This document shows positions 1 to 5,433 of a stretch of DNA of 8,811 bases, one piece after another (the stretch's first letter is position 1; every line of letters starts with the position of its first letter). Source of the stretch: Thermoproteota archaeon (GTDB lineage Archaea; Korarchaeota; Korarchaeia; Korarchaeales; Korarchaeaceae). The stretch spans positions 1-8,811 of the forward strand of contig QMVZ01000059.1 of NCBI GenBank assembly GCA_003661365.1, read 5' to 3'. The translations under genes and the position numbers were made by a program. The notes beneath the pieces were generated by a model. It worked only from the letters and a program-made list of their open reading frames with translations. It did not search any database and was not told where the DNA came from.

Positions 1-1
1 G

Positions 2-598
2 CCTATATTTATTGATGGGATGATTTCAGATTCAAATGCAATACATACCGCTTATCCTGTTTATCTATCAAAGGAGATAAGGGATAAGATATTTGAGGAG
101 GACGTTAATCCTTTCTTAGAGCCACACATAACCCCTGTTAAGGGACCATCAGATCGTGAGGAGATCGTCTCAGGGGGGCCTTCGATAATAATAGCCCCAT
201 CCGGAATGCTTGTGGGAGGACCCAGCCTCGAATATTTCGCGGCACTAGCTCCCGATGAGAAGAACTCAATAATCCTGGTAAGCTATCAAGCCAGGGGAAC
301 TTTAGGCAGACGCCTGATAGAAGGTGCCAAACAGGTACAGGTTCCCTCTCCCTCTGGCCAAAAGGAGGTGGAAGTTAGGGCATCAGTTCACCTGATAGAG
401 GGCTTTTCGGCCCACGCCGACAAGGTTCAGCTGCTTAGTTTCCTTGCTAGGCTTGAACCGAAACCGAAAAGAGTGATCCTAGTTCACAGTGAAGAGAAGA
501 AGTTGTACACTTTCTCCTCTTTGGTTCTTAATACCCTAAGATCTGCCCACACGCGCGTTATTGTTCCCGATGTTTTGGAAAGGTTCAGACTGGCCTAG
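2..598 (+). CDS. fttA: FttA/aCPSF1 transcription termination factor, C-terminal part (5' end outside window)
   Basis: C-terminal ~198 residues of an archaeal beta-CASP metallo-beta-lactamase ribonuclease of the CPSF73 type. The frame is open to base 2 and reads PIFIDGMISDSNAIHTAYP, matching the interior of the family (about 640 residues, N-terminal KH domains), so the Met codon at base 20 is internal. Visible signatures are the SGMLVGGPS block (bases 200-226), GFSAHAD (bases 401-421), whose His fits beta-CASP motif B, and the His of HSE (bases 485-493), which fits motif C of RNA-acting members. Known family role: endonucleolytic 3'-end cleavage of nascent RNA and transcription termination in archaea. 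The ending on RFRLA is the usual family end, so the 3' terminus looks intact. The KH domains cannot be seen, so the shorter paralogue aCPSF2 is not strictly excluded, but the C-terminal similarity favours aCPSF1. The next gene is convergent, only six bases away. Confidence 0.88.
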   Translation, partial: PIFIDGMISDSNAIHTAYPVYLSKEIRDKIFEEDVNPFLEPHITPVKGPSDREEIVSGGPSIIIAPSGMLVGGPSLEYFAALAPDEKNSIILVSYQARGTLGRRLIEGAKQVQVPSPSGQKEVEVRASVHLIEGFSAHADKVQLLSFLARLEPKPKRVILVHSEEKKLYTFSSLVLNTLRSAHTRVIVPDVLERFRLA

Positions 599-604
599 TT
601 GCGA

Positions 605-979
605 TTAAACCCCTTTCTTGCTGCGAGGGGATCTCCATACCTCTATAAATCTTGGTACCACCAGTATCGGTGGAAACTCACTCGTTTCTATAAGGACGGT
701 TTCCCCGCCCTCTTCCATAACGCTTTCCTTTAACCTTCGAATCATTTCCGCAAGCTTTTCAGTCTCTCTTGAGGCGTAGTTGTTGTACCTGACAATCACG
801 ATGTTTCCATCCCTAACCTCCTTGAGTATGGTTTCCAGATCCCCCTCATTTGAAAGCATCATAGGCTTAATCGCTATTGGTTTCTCTGGGATCACCTCCC
901 CTATCTCTGAGGGAGGCAGAAAATCCTCTTCCTCCTCTTCTCGCTTTTTTGGCTTAAAAATGTCTCTTAGAAATCCCAA
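605..979 (-). CDS. sepF: SepF-like cell division protein
   Basis: A 124-residue protein. The N-terminus MGFLRDIFKPKK looks like the short amphipathic membrane-targeting helix of SepF. An acidic linker (residues 14-18 are all Glu) and a SepF core (about residues 34-118) follow. The core contains the pattern of a basic patch and Met-rich strand, a strand reading DGNIVIVRYN, a long helix, and the late GGETVLIE strand. Family knowledge: archaeal SepF anchors FtsZ to the membrane at mid-cell. The start is TTG at 979-977, chosen because an AGGAGGG Shine-Dalgarno (bases 993-987) sits seven bases upstream. No ftsZ gene is visible here, so the FtsZ link is inferred. SepF-like proteins of the same fold also occur with unassigned roles. 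Confidence 0.75.
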   Translation of the reverse strand: MGFLRDIFKPKKREEEEEDFLPPSEIGEVIPEKPIAIKPMMLSNEGDLETILKEVRDGNIVIVRYNNYASRETEKLAEMIRRLKESVMEEGGETVLIETSEFPPILVVPRFIEVWRSPRSKKGV

Positions 980-986
980 TTGAGAT

Positions 987-993
987 CCCTCCT
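987..993 (-). promoter_or_regulatory. Shine-Dalgarno fixing the TTG start of the sepF-like gene
   Basis: On the minus strand AGGAGGG lies seven bases before TTG. This strong ribosome binding site decides the start, because no ATG or GTG is available near the amphipathic N-terminus. Confidence 0.75.
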
Positions 994-1025
994 AAAACGT
1001 ACCACATGACATGTCTTCTGCGTGA

Positions 1026-1034
1026 TATTTAAAA
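1026..1034 (-). promoter_or_regulatory. TATA box of the sepF-like gene
   Basis: The minus strand reads TTTTAAATA, an archaeal TATA box. A start site about 25 bases downstream would lie near base 1005, giving a short leader that contains the Shine-Dalgarno. It is part of a divergent promoter region shared with the LSm gene. Confidence 0.5.
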
Positions 1035-1054
1035 CATCGCTGTCAAAAGCTTAA

Positions 1055-1066
1055 CCTTAAAAAACC
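1055..1066 (+). promoter_or_regulatory. TATA-like element of the LSm-rpl37e operon
   Basis: CCTTAAAAAACC resembles an archaeal TATA box. Transcription would start about 25 bases on, near 1087, leaving a leader of some 22 bases before the TTG at 1110. It is less canonical than the other TATA boxes in the window. Confidence 0.4.
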
Positions 1067-1109
1067 CTAATCTCATTATCAGTAAGACACAAGTACGGGG
1101 CGGTTACCT

Positions 1110-1361
1110 TTGAGCAACGCAACACTAGAATACTTGAGTAAAAGTATGAACAGCAATGTCCTAGTTTCAGTTAAGGCAAACTACTGGTTGAGGGGTATTT
1201 TGAGGTCATTTGACCAACATCTCAACCTTGTGATGGATAATGTTGAGGCTATATTCACCTCCGAAGAGGGCTCGGAAAACCAGATTTTAAAAATAGGTAA
1301 GAGGGTCCTGATAAGAGGAGACAATATAGTTGCCATATCCTCACCAAACCTATTGAAATAA
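1110..1361 (+). CDS. LSm / Sm-like archaeal protein (SmAP)
   Basis: An 83-residue Sm-fold protein of typical SmAP size. Sm motif 1 spans about residues 17-49 and includes DQHLN (residues 35-39), the RNA-contacting Asp-x-His-x-Asn loop. Sm motif 2 (residues 63-77) contains IRGDNIV. Family knowledge: SmAPs form heptameric rings that bind U-rich RNA. The start is TTG, preceded by a weak G-rich site (GGGGCGGT, bases 1097-1104). The stop TAA is followed after 13 bases by the L37e gene. The LSm-L37e pair is conserved across archaea, which supports co-transcription and both identifications. Confidence 0.92.
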   Translation: MSNATLEYLSKSMNSNVLVSVKANYWLRGILRSFDQHLNLVMDNVEAIFTSEEGSENQILKIGKRVLIRGDNIVAISSPNLLK

Positions 1362-1374
1362 AGGGGGAAGCTAA

Positions 1375-1569
1375 ATGACTAAAGGAACGCCTTCGATGGG
1401 TAAGAGGAGTAGAGGAAAGACGCACATTAGATGCAGAAGATGTGGAAGACACTCATATAACGTTAGGAAGAAGTATTGTGCGGCATGCGGTTTCGGTAGG
1501 AGCAAGAGGCTGAGGCAGTACAAATGGGAGAAGAAGAGGGTAATAGCGGGCGTTAAGAGATCGATATGA
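1375..1569 (+). CDS. rpl37e: Large-subunit ribosomal protein eL37
   Basis: A 64-residue, highly basic zinc-ribbon protein. Cys20, Cys23, Cys35 and Cys38 form the two CxxC knuckles that bind zinc. The opening TKGTPSMGKRS and the CAACGFGRSKR segment are hallmarks of eL37, a 50S protein that contacts 23S rRNA. The ATG is preceded by AAGGGGGAAG. It is the second gene of the LSm operon and ends in TGA, showing that TGA acts as a stop in this genome. Confidence 0.96.
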   Translation: MTKGTPSMGKRSRGKTHIRCRRCGRHSYNVRKKYCAACGFGRSKRLRQYKWEKKRVIAGVKRSI

Positions 1570-1589
1570 GAAGGCCGTTTTATAGTCAG

Positions 1590-1599
1590 TTTTATAAGC
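1590..1599 (+). promoter_or_regulatory. TATA box of tRNA-Ala
   Basis: TTTTATAAGC lies centred about 28 bases before the first tRNA base, the distance expected for an archaeal TBP site with transcription starting just upstream of the tRNA. A second AT-rich element (TTTTATAG) starts near base 1578. Confidence 0.65.
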
Positions 1600-1643
1600 T
1601 GCTTTCAGTATAATGGGACATCGGGCCGGTGGCGAAGCTGGTA

Positions 1644-1672
1644 AGCTCCAAGGGAATCCAAGGAGCTCAGAA
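1644..1672 (+). other. Noncanonical tRNA-Ala intron in the D-arm (position 21/22), 29 nt
   Basis: Splicing here joins GGTA to TCGC and yields a standard eight-base D-loop. The precursor folds into a near-ideal bulge-helix-bulge. The four-pair central helix is CTGG (1638-1641) with TCAG (1667-1670), one pair being G-U. The 5' bulge is TAA (1642-1644). An inner stem GCTCC (1645-1649) with GGAGC (1662-1666) follows directly, and the 3' bulge is AAT (1671-1673). Cuts after the second base of each bulge give the assigned ends. Confidence 0.82.
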
Positions 1673-1688
1673 TCGCGCCCGCTTGGCA

Positions 1689-1724
1689 AGATCTGGGCTC
1701 TCCGTAGCCCGTTAAGCCCCAAAA
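1689..1724 (+). other. Canonical-position tRNA-Ala intron (37/38), 36 nt
   Basis: It lies directly 3' of A37. TTGG (1683-1686) pairs with CCAA (1719-1722); the bulges are CAA (1687-1689) and AAT (1723-1725), cut after their second bases. The inner part is relaxed, with a hairpin GGGCT (1695-1699) with AGCCC (1706-1710). Removal leaves a seven-base anticodon loop TTGGCAT. Confidence 0.82.
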
Positions 1725-1763
1725 TGCGGGAGGACCCGGGTTCGAATCCCGGCCGGTCCACCA

Positions 1764-1772
1764 TTTATTTTC
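1764..1772 (+). terminator. T-rich tract after tRNA-Ala
   Basis: TTTATTTTC follows the CCA immediately. Archaeal termination favours T-rich stretches in the non-template strand. Assignment is by position and composition only. Confidence 0.35.
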
Positions 1773-1800
1773 TCGCAAAAATAAGCCCTTCCTGGCTTTT

Positions 1801-2529
1801 CTATTTCTCAAGTAAAGTCAGAACGAATCCCCATATTTCATCTCTGACAACAATTCCTTTGCTCTCTAGTTCCTTAATTGCTCCCTTATATGCGTATTTA
1901 GTGGCCAAAAAAGCTCTTTTGACCTCCTCAGGATCAAAGCTCTCGGGTGTGAAGTGGTATTCTATACAAGGCTCCCCCCAGTCCGGATCTATTGATACCT
2001 CAATGTTCACGTTGAACTTCTTGCTAGCCTTCTTGGCTCACTTCCTCGTTATCTCCTGTCCTTCCCTTAACCTCGGTTCCATCCTATCGTAGAACTCCTC
2101 TTCCTCGTCCTCGGGAACCTTGAATAGGTAACAAGTGCTTGCTTCGATCTTCTTCCATTCCTCAGATGTTTTCCCCTCTACTTCAGCTCTGTTGGACCAG
2201 GATATCCCATTGAACCATTTAATCCCTTGGGGGGTAAAGAAAACATGGAAATAATAGTTATCATGCTCGAAAACGTGGACCCTTCCATTATAATAACAGA
2301 TTATTTTCCTTTCATCCCATGGATAACAGATGTTCTCGTACCAGTTCCATCCGCTAATCTCCGATATTGCTTTTGCTGCTTTCCTTATCGTTTCAATGTA
2401 TTTTTCACCAATATTTCCGCTCAATTCCTTAATTATCTCAATATATGCGTGCTTTAAAGCCATAAATGCTCTTTTCACTTCATCTGGATCAAATTTCTCA
2501 GGAGTGAACTCATATTCAAGATCAGGCAC
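1801..2529 (-). pseudogene. Broken copy of an unrecognised two-repeat (KHAYEG-type) protein family
   Basis: Two open segments in the same frame (2529-2041 and 2037-1804) are separated only by TGA at 2040-2038. Together they parallel the plus-strand gene at 2589-3326: an N-terminal repeat (PDLEYEFTPEKFDPDEVKRA..ALKHAY), a variable Trp/Tyr-rich centre, and a C-terminal repeat (DWGEPCIEYHFTPESFD..VKRAFLATKYAYKGAIKELES..GIVVRD). The TGA aligns with a Trp found in both repeats of the other gene, eight residues before a conserved Phe, so a TGG-to-TGA nonsense mutation is the simplest reading. The 5' end at the GTG (2529) is also suspect: homology starts abruptly at the Pro of the WGEP/WEEP motif, so the first residues of the repeat are missing. 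No family was recognised and no function is assigned. The second part could still be made separately from the GTG at 2010. Confidence 0.7.
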
Positions 2530-2588
2530 TAAAGAAAGGCATAAAAGTCGCTCAGAAATGGAAGAAGGTTGCCGAGGAAAGGTTTAAG

Positions 2589-3326
2589 GTGAAACTCGAT
2601 CTTGATATAAGCGACTGGGAAGAGCCGTTCTTTGGATTTGATTTTGATCTGGAAGCTAATGAGGAAACCATAAAAAAGGGATTTCTGGCATTGAAACATG
2701 CCTATGAGGGAGCCATGAACGATCTCAAAAAAGAAGGGGTAGTACAAAAGATAAAAGGCGATTTTGATGAGGCTTTGTGGTTGATGGGAGACGCTAGTCA
2801 TATTCTAGATAGTTTGGCGTGGAAGGTTGCTGAGGAGGAAAGGTGGAGCCACTCGCTCTGGATCCTAAAGGAAAGGTACCCGAACTGGAAGTTGGAAATA
2901 GAGTCCATAGGCCTTTGTCCGCCTAAGAAAATAGAAAGAAGGCCCTATAAAGGGGATAGATACGAATTAAAGCTGATTTGTGGTAGTGGACGGTGGCTAT
3001 CCTACATGATGTGGTCTTTAAAACCAGGAGAAGAGGAATCATACCTTATCTCATCTACAGGTCTTTTTTCAATTGAAAAATCAAGAAGATTAAGCAAGAA
3101 GGAGAGATCGTTGGTTAGAGAAGTAGTTGAGGAGTGGAGGAGAAAGGCCAAGGAGAAGTTTGGCGTGGAGCTCGAAATAAGGGAAGAGGAAGGAGAATTC
3201 GCGTTCGTGTTCATATGTGGAGAAGTAAGCGAAAGAGCCCTTAATGCGATTAAATTCGCCTACGAAGGAGCCATAAGGGATCTCAAAGATAAGGGGATTG
3301 AGGTGAGAGACTTCATTTGGAAGTGA
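2589..3326 (+). CDS. Unrecognised two-repeat protein, probably 5'-truncated
   Basis: 245 residues from GTG. Repeat A covers residues 1-50 (DISDWEEPFFGFDFD, then FLALKHAYEGAMNDLKKEG). Repeat B covers residues 183-245 (W183, KEKFGVELEI, then IKFAYEGAIRDLKDKGIEV). A central ~130-residue region rich in Trp contains only two Cys. The frame is open upstream to 2508 with no start codon, and those 27 codons still look homologous: W at 2559-2561 followed eight residues later by F matches the W..F spacing that opens repeat B. The GTG therefore lies inside repeat A, and the original N-terminus is gone. GAGGAAAGG (2574-2582) could serve as a ribosome binding site by chance. No signal peptide or membrane segment is seen. 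It pairs head-to-head with the broken paralogue at 1801-2529. It may be expressed or be a remnant. Confidence 0.6.
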   Translation: MKLDLDISDWEEPFFGFDFDLEANEETIKKGFLALKHAYEGAMNDLKKEGVVQKIKGDFDEALWLMGDASHILDSLAWKVAEEERWSHSLWILKERYPNWKLEIESIGLCPPKKIERRPYKGDRYELKLICGSGRWLSYMMWSLKPGEEESYLISSTGLFSIEKSRRLSKKERSLVREVVEEWRRKAKEKFGVELEIREEEGEFAFVFICGEVSERALNAIKFAYEGAIRDLKDKGIEVRDFIWK

Positions 3327-3402
3327 AAAATACTGAAAACCATTCTTTCACTCAGAATAAAATGATCCTAGTTAACGTTAAAGAAACATGAAGGAGATAA
3401 AT

Positions 3403-4153
3403 ATGAAGATGCTGATTGAAGAGTGTTGGCGAATTTACAAAAAACACAAAGAGGAAGATTTCATCGTGAAACCTTCTATTCCTATTTTATTCTTCGGAGA
3501 TAGCGAGAAGTACTTTGAATCGGAGTTAAAGGTCATTACAGTAGGATTAAACCCTTCATAATGCGAATTTCCCAAAGATAATCGATTTATGAGGTTTCCC
3601 GGGATAAGGGGTTATTATGCGAGTTTTCTTGAGAGTAAAAACTATGGTAGGTACCTGGCTGCCCTAAACAACTACTTCAGGAACCAGCCTTATAGAAAAT
3701 GGTTCAACTCCTATGAAGCCGTTCTTAATGGCTTGAACTGCAGCTATTATGGAGATAGAGCCAATACATCACTACACACAGATCTTTGTTCGCCCTTGTC
3801 AACAGATCCGACGTGGAGCAAGCTTGCTAAAGAGCAGAAGGAAAAGCTTGAATTAGATGGCATCAAACTATGGCATGATTTAGTGGAGTTCCTTCTGCCG
3901 GATGTGATCATTATCTCTGTAGCTCAAAAGTACTTAGAAAGTATACAATTTCCTAGGTTAGAGCTTTGGAAGTGCATCCATGAGGTTCACCAGAAAAGAC
4001 CTTATATGGTGAAAATGTCCAGGGTAAAAAATCAAAGATGTTCACGATTCTCTCATCGTATTTGGAAGATCCGCAAACACTCCATTCGGATTGATATCAA
4101 ATGAGGAAAAAATAAAGGTTGGCTCCTCAATCAATGCACATCTCACTCTCTAA
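3403..4153 (+). pseudogene. Pseudogene of a probable uracil-DNA-glycosylase-fold protein
   Basis: Three pieces join into one protein of about 250 residues. Piece 1 runs from ATG 3403 (GGAG at 3393-3396 is its Shine-Dalgarno) to an in-frame TAA at 3559-3561, just after VGLNPS. Piece 2 continues in the same frame: EFPKDNRFMRFPG, then WFNSYEAVLNGLNCSYYG, HTDLCSPLSTDPTW (His at 3775-3777) and LPDVIIISVA. In an A6 run (4026-4031) the frame shifts, and piece 3 continues in the next frame with SLIVFGRSANTPFGLIS, ending at TAA 4151-4153. Removing one A restores continuity. The GLNPS motif, the HTDLCSP motif and the late PFG motif resemble the UDG superfamily, but this family call is from memory of motifs and is moderate. 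Two independent lesions indicate a pseudogene, although base errors could explain either one. Confidence 0.75.
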
Positions 4154-4337
4154 CCATCGATTCCCTTCTAGCAAGGTTTTCCCATCGCCTTTCTAAGGAA
4201 GTGAGTAAGATCACCTTGATATGTCATTAAATTTGCGGTTTGAGGTGATTGAGGGCAGAAGGGAACTAACTTTTTTCACTTGCTTATTCGCTCTTACCGT
4301 TTTAATACGTTTTTTCTTCCGTATATCAACGCAAAGA

Positions 4338-4345
4338 TTATATTT
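4338..4345 (+). promoter_or_regulatory. TATA box of tRNA-Phe
   Basis: TTATATTT, preceded by the purine-rich CAAAGA (a BRE-like element), is centred about 26 bases before the first tRNA base. The 180 or so bases between the pseudogene end and this box hold nothing else that is convincing. Confidence 0.6.
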
Positions 4346-4390
4346 CTCTTTCAGAAATTGTAGATGTGCCCGGGTAGCTCAGACCGGGAG

Positions 4391-4424
4391 AAAAATTTGC
4401 CGGAGAACGCTCCGTTCCCCCGAA
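4391..4424 (+). other. Noncanonical tRNA-Phe intron in the D-arm (position 22/23), 34 nt
   Basis: The intron interrupts the D stem itself. CGGG (4385-4388) pairs with CCCG (4419-4422); the bulges are AGA (4389-4391) and AAA (4423-4425), cut after the second base. An internal hairpin CGGAG (4401-4405) with CTCCG (4410-4414) closes on AACG. The helix near the exons is only two pairs because the D stem is split, so the motif is relaxed. Confidence 0.78.
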
Positions 4425-4439
4425 AGCGCTCGGCTGAAG

Positions 4440-4454
4440 AGTCCATTCGCAGAA
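4440..4454 (+). other. Short canonical-position tRNA-Phe intron (37/38), 15 nt
   Basis: It lies between G37 and A38. CTG (4434-4436) pairs with CAG (4450-4452); the bulges are AGA (4438-4440) and AAA (4453-4455). At 15 bases it is close to the minimum size for an archaeal tRNA intron. Its removal is required to give a seven-base anticodon loop. Confidence 0.82.
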
Positions 4455-4503
4455 ACCGAGCGGTCCCGGGTTCAAATCCCGGCCCCGGCACCACTCCTTT
4501 GTT

Positions 4504-4533
4504 TTCTCATAAAAATCTCTTGTTTTATGAGAA
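4504..4533 (+). repeat. Perfect 11-bp inverted repeat after tRNA-Phe, possible two-way terminator
   Basis: TTCTCATAAAA (4504-4514) and TTTTATGAGAA (4523-4533) flank an eight-base spacer. The element sits between tRNA-Phe and the convergent HEAT gene, with T-rich tracts on both sides of the stem. This suits termination of both transcripts, or a hairpin or dimeric protein site. The repeat is directly visible; the role is inferred. Confidence 0.6.
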
Positions 4534-4584
4534 TTCGCTCGTAGGAATGGCAAAGCCTCATATGCTGAAGAAAACCGTTATTTT

Positions 4585-5433
4585 TCACTCTAACAGCTCA
4601 CTCAATAAAGAAGAGACCCTCTTAACGGCTTTATAGTCTCTGGAAAGCTTGTAATGCTCCCTTGCGGCCTCCAAATATCTGCGAGCTTCGCTTAGCCTTC
4701 CAGCCCGCAAGAGCTCCTCGGCCCTCTCCTCGCAGATCCTGCCTAAGGATCTGTAAGAGGTTCTGTATCCCATTTTCCTCAAAATTTCCAGCTCTACATC
4801 CCTGCCCGTTGCATATGCTGCCAGAAGGGCGAGAGCTGGGGCAAAAACATTTTTCGGAAGCTTCTTCAACGCTCTAAGTGCGTACTTCCTTACCACCTCG
4901 CTGGGATCTCTTAGAGCCCTTGCCAGGCTTTCCGCATGCGGCTCGACCCATTCAGGCCTCCTGGCCATGTACCAAAGAAGCTTAGCTACCCCTTCCCTAA
5001 CCCAGTCATTGGGATGATTCAGGGCGCTGACGATGTCATCAACAAAGAGGGCCAGGGATTCTGGCCCCTTTATGCCAAGATAATCCAAGGCCTTTGCTGC
5101 TTTCTCCCTAAAATTCCTCGGACCTGCCAGCAACTCGATTAAATCCAGAACGTACGGCACTACAAACTCTGGTTTGTGCCAAGCCAAACTCTTTAGCGCC
5201 TCTATTGCTGCTTCCCTTATCTCAGCATCGGGATCCTCTAGGGCCTTGATTAGGTCCTTGACAAAGGGACCCAGGGACTTAGGTTTCTCCTGTGCTAAGA
5301 GGCAAAGAGCTTCGGCCGCATACCTCCTCACCCTAACATCATCGTGGAATAGGAGCCTAATCAGAGTTCGAACTTTGCCTTTTTTCTTAGCATCCTCTAC
5401 CTCCTCCCTAAGATTCCGGGTCAGAGGGATCAC
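4585..5433 (-). CDS. HEAT-repeat scaffold protein with C-terminal helical hairpin
   Basis: 282 residues, almost entirely alpha-helical. About five HEAT-type helix pairs lie at residues 15-47, 53-86, 92-120, 126-158 and 164-194, each with the D-P/V-R spacing (for example DDVRVRRYAAEAL, DPDAEIREAAIEAL, DPSEVVRKYALRAL). The C-terminus (233-281) is a TPR-like helical hairpin (EERAEELLRAGRLSEARRYLEAA). HEAT proteins act as scaffolds or binding adaptors; the partner is unknown. The start GTG (5433-5431) is the first possible codon because an in-frame TAG lies directly before it. It lacks a separate Shine-Dalgarno at the usual spacing. A seven-codon mini-ORF with a good ribosome binding site overlaps it by two bases. 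The gene follows vapC on the same strand and is probably co-transcribed with it. The stop is TGA. Confidence 0.85.
   Translation of the reverse strand: MIPLTRNLREEVEDAKKKGKVRTLIRLLFHDDVRVRRYAAEALCLLAQEKPKSLGPFVKDLIKALEDPDAEIREAAIEALKSLAWHKPEFVVPYVLDLIELLAGPRNFREKAAKALDYLGIKGPESLALFVDDIVSALNHPNDWVREGVAKLLWYMARRPEWVEPHAESLARALRDPSEVVRKYALRALKKLPKNVFAPALALLAAYATGRDVELEILRKMGYRTSYRSLGRICEERAEELLRAGRLSEARRYLEAAREHYKLSRDYKAVKRVSSLLSELLE

Larger units (their letters stand above)
1623..1763 (+). tRNA. tRNA-Ala(GGC) with two introns
   Basis: A 141-base gene that gives a 76-base tRNA, including an encoded CCA, after removal of two introns (1644-1672 and 1689-1724). Mature arms: acceptor GGGCCGG with CCGGTCC, D stem GCGA with TCGC, anticodon stem CCCGC with GCGGG, and T stem CCGGG with CCCGG around TTCGAAT. 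The only non-Watson-Crick acceptor pair is G3-U70, the universal alanine identity element. This agrees with anticodon GGC at 1685-1687. The D-loop is AGCTGGTA with G18 and G19 present, and the variable loop is AGGAC. It has its own TATA box and lies just downstream of the L37e gene. Confidence 0.93.
4368..4493 (+). tRNA. tRNA-Phe(GAA) with two introns
   Basis: A 126-base gene giving a 77-base tRNA with encoded CCA after removal of introns 4391-4424 and 4440-4454. Mature arms: D stem GCTC with GAGC, which is completed only after splicing (G22 from exon 1, AGC from exon 2); anticodon stem CTCGG with CCGAG; loop CTGAAGA with anticodon GAA (4436-4438); T stem CCGGG with CCCGG around TTCAAAT. The acceptor is GCCCGGG against CCCCGGC, so position 4 faces position 69 as C-C, a mismatch in an otherwise perfect stem. 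The remaining pattern agrees with archaeal phenylalanine tRNA. It is transcribed from its own TATA box. Confidence 0.9.

Noticed and set aside
1623..1763. tRNA-Leu or tRNA-Ser with a long variable arm
   Set aside because: The extra length is in the D-arm and anticodon loop and is removed by two bulge-helix-bulge introns. The variable loop is five bases and G3-U70 with GGC means alanine.
1453..1811. Open frames over tRNA-Ala, both strands
   Set aside because: They translate the antisense or sense of the tRNA (GFEPGSS-type text) and overlap L37e; these are known artefacts of tRNA genes.
2038..2040. TGA reassigned to Trp in this genome
   Set aside because: The L37e and HEAT genes end at TGA at the expected lengths, so TGA is a normal stop here.
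4205..4250. Short inverted pair ATCACCT / AGGTGAT as an operator
   Set aside because: Only seven bases with a long spacer and no gene start beside it; expected by chance.
1763..4368. Integrated element with tRNA attachment sites
   Set aside because: No second copy of either tRNA 3' end, no integrase and no terminal repeats were found in the window.
4221..4636. Open frames over tRNA-Phe and its upstream region
   Set aside because: They cross a complete tRNA gene and its promoter, have no homology-like motifs, and are explained by the tRNA.
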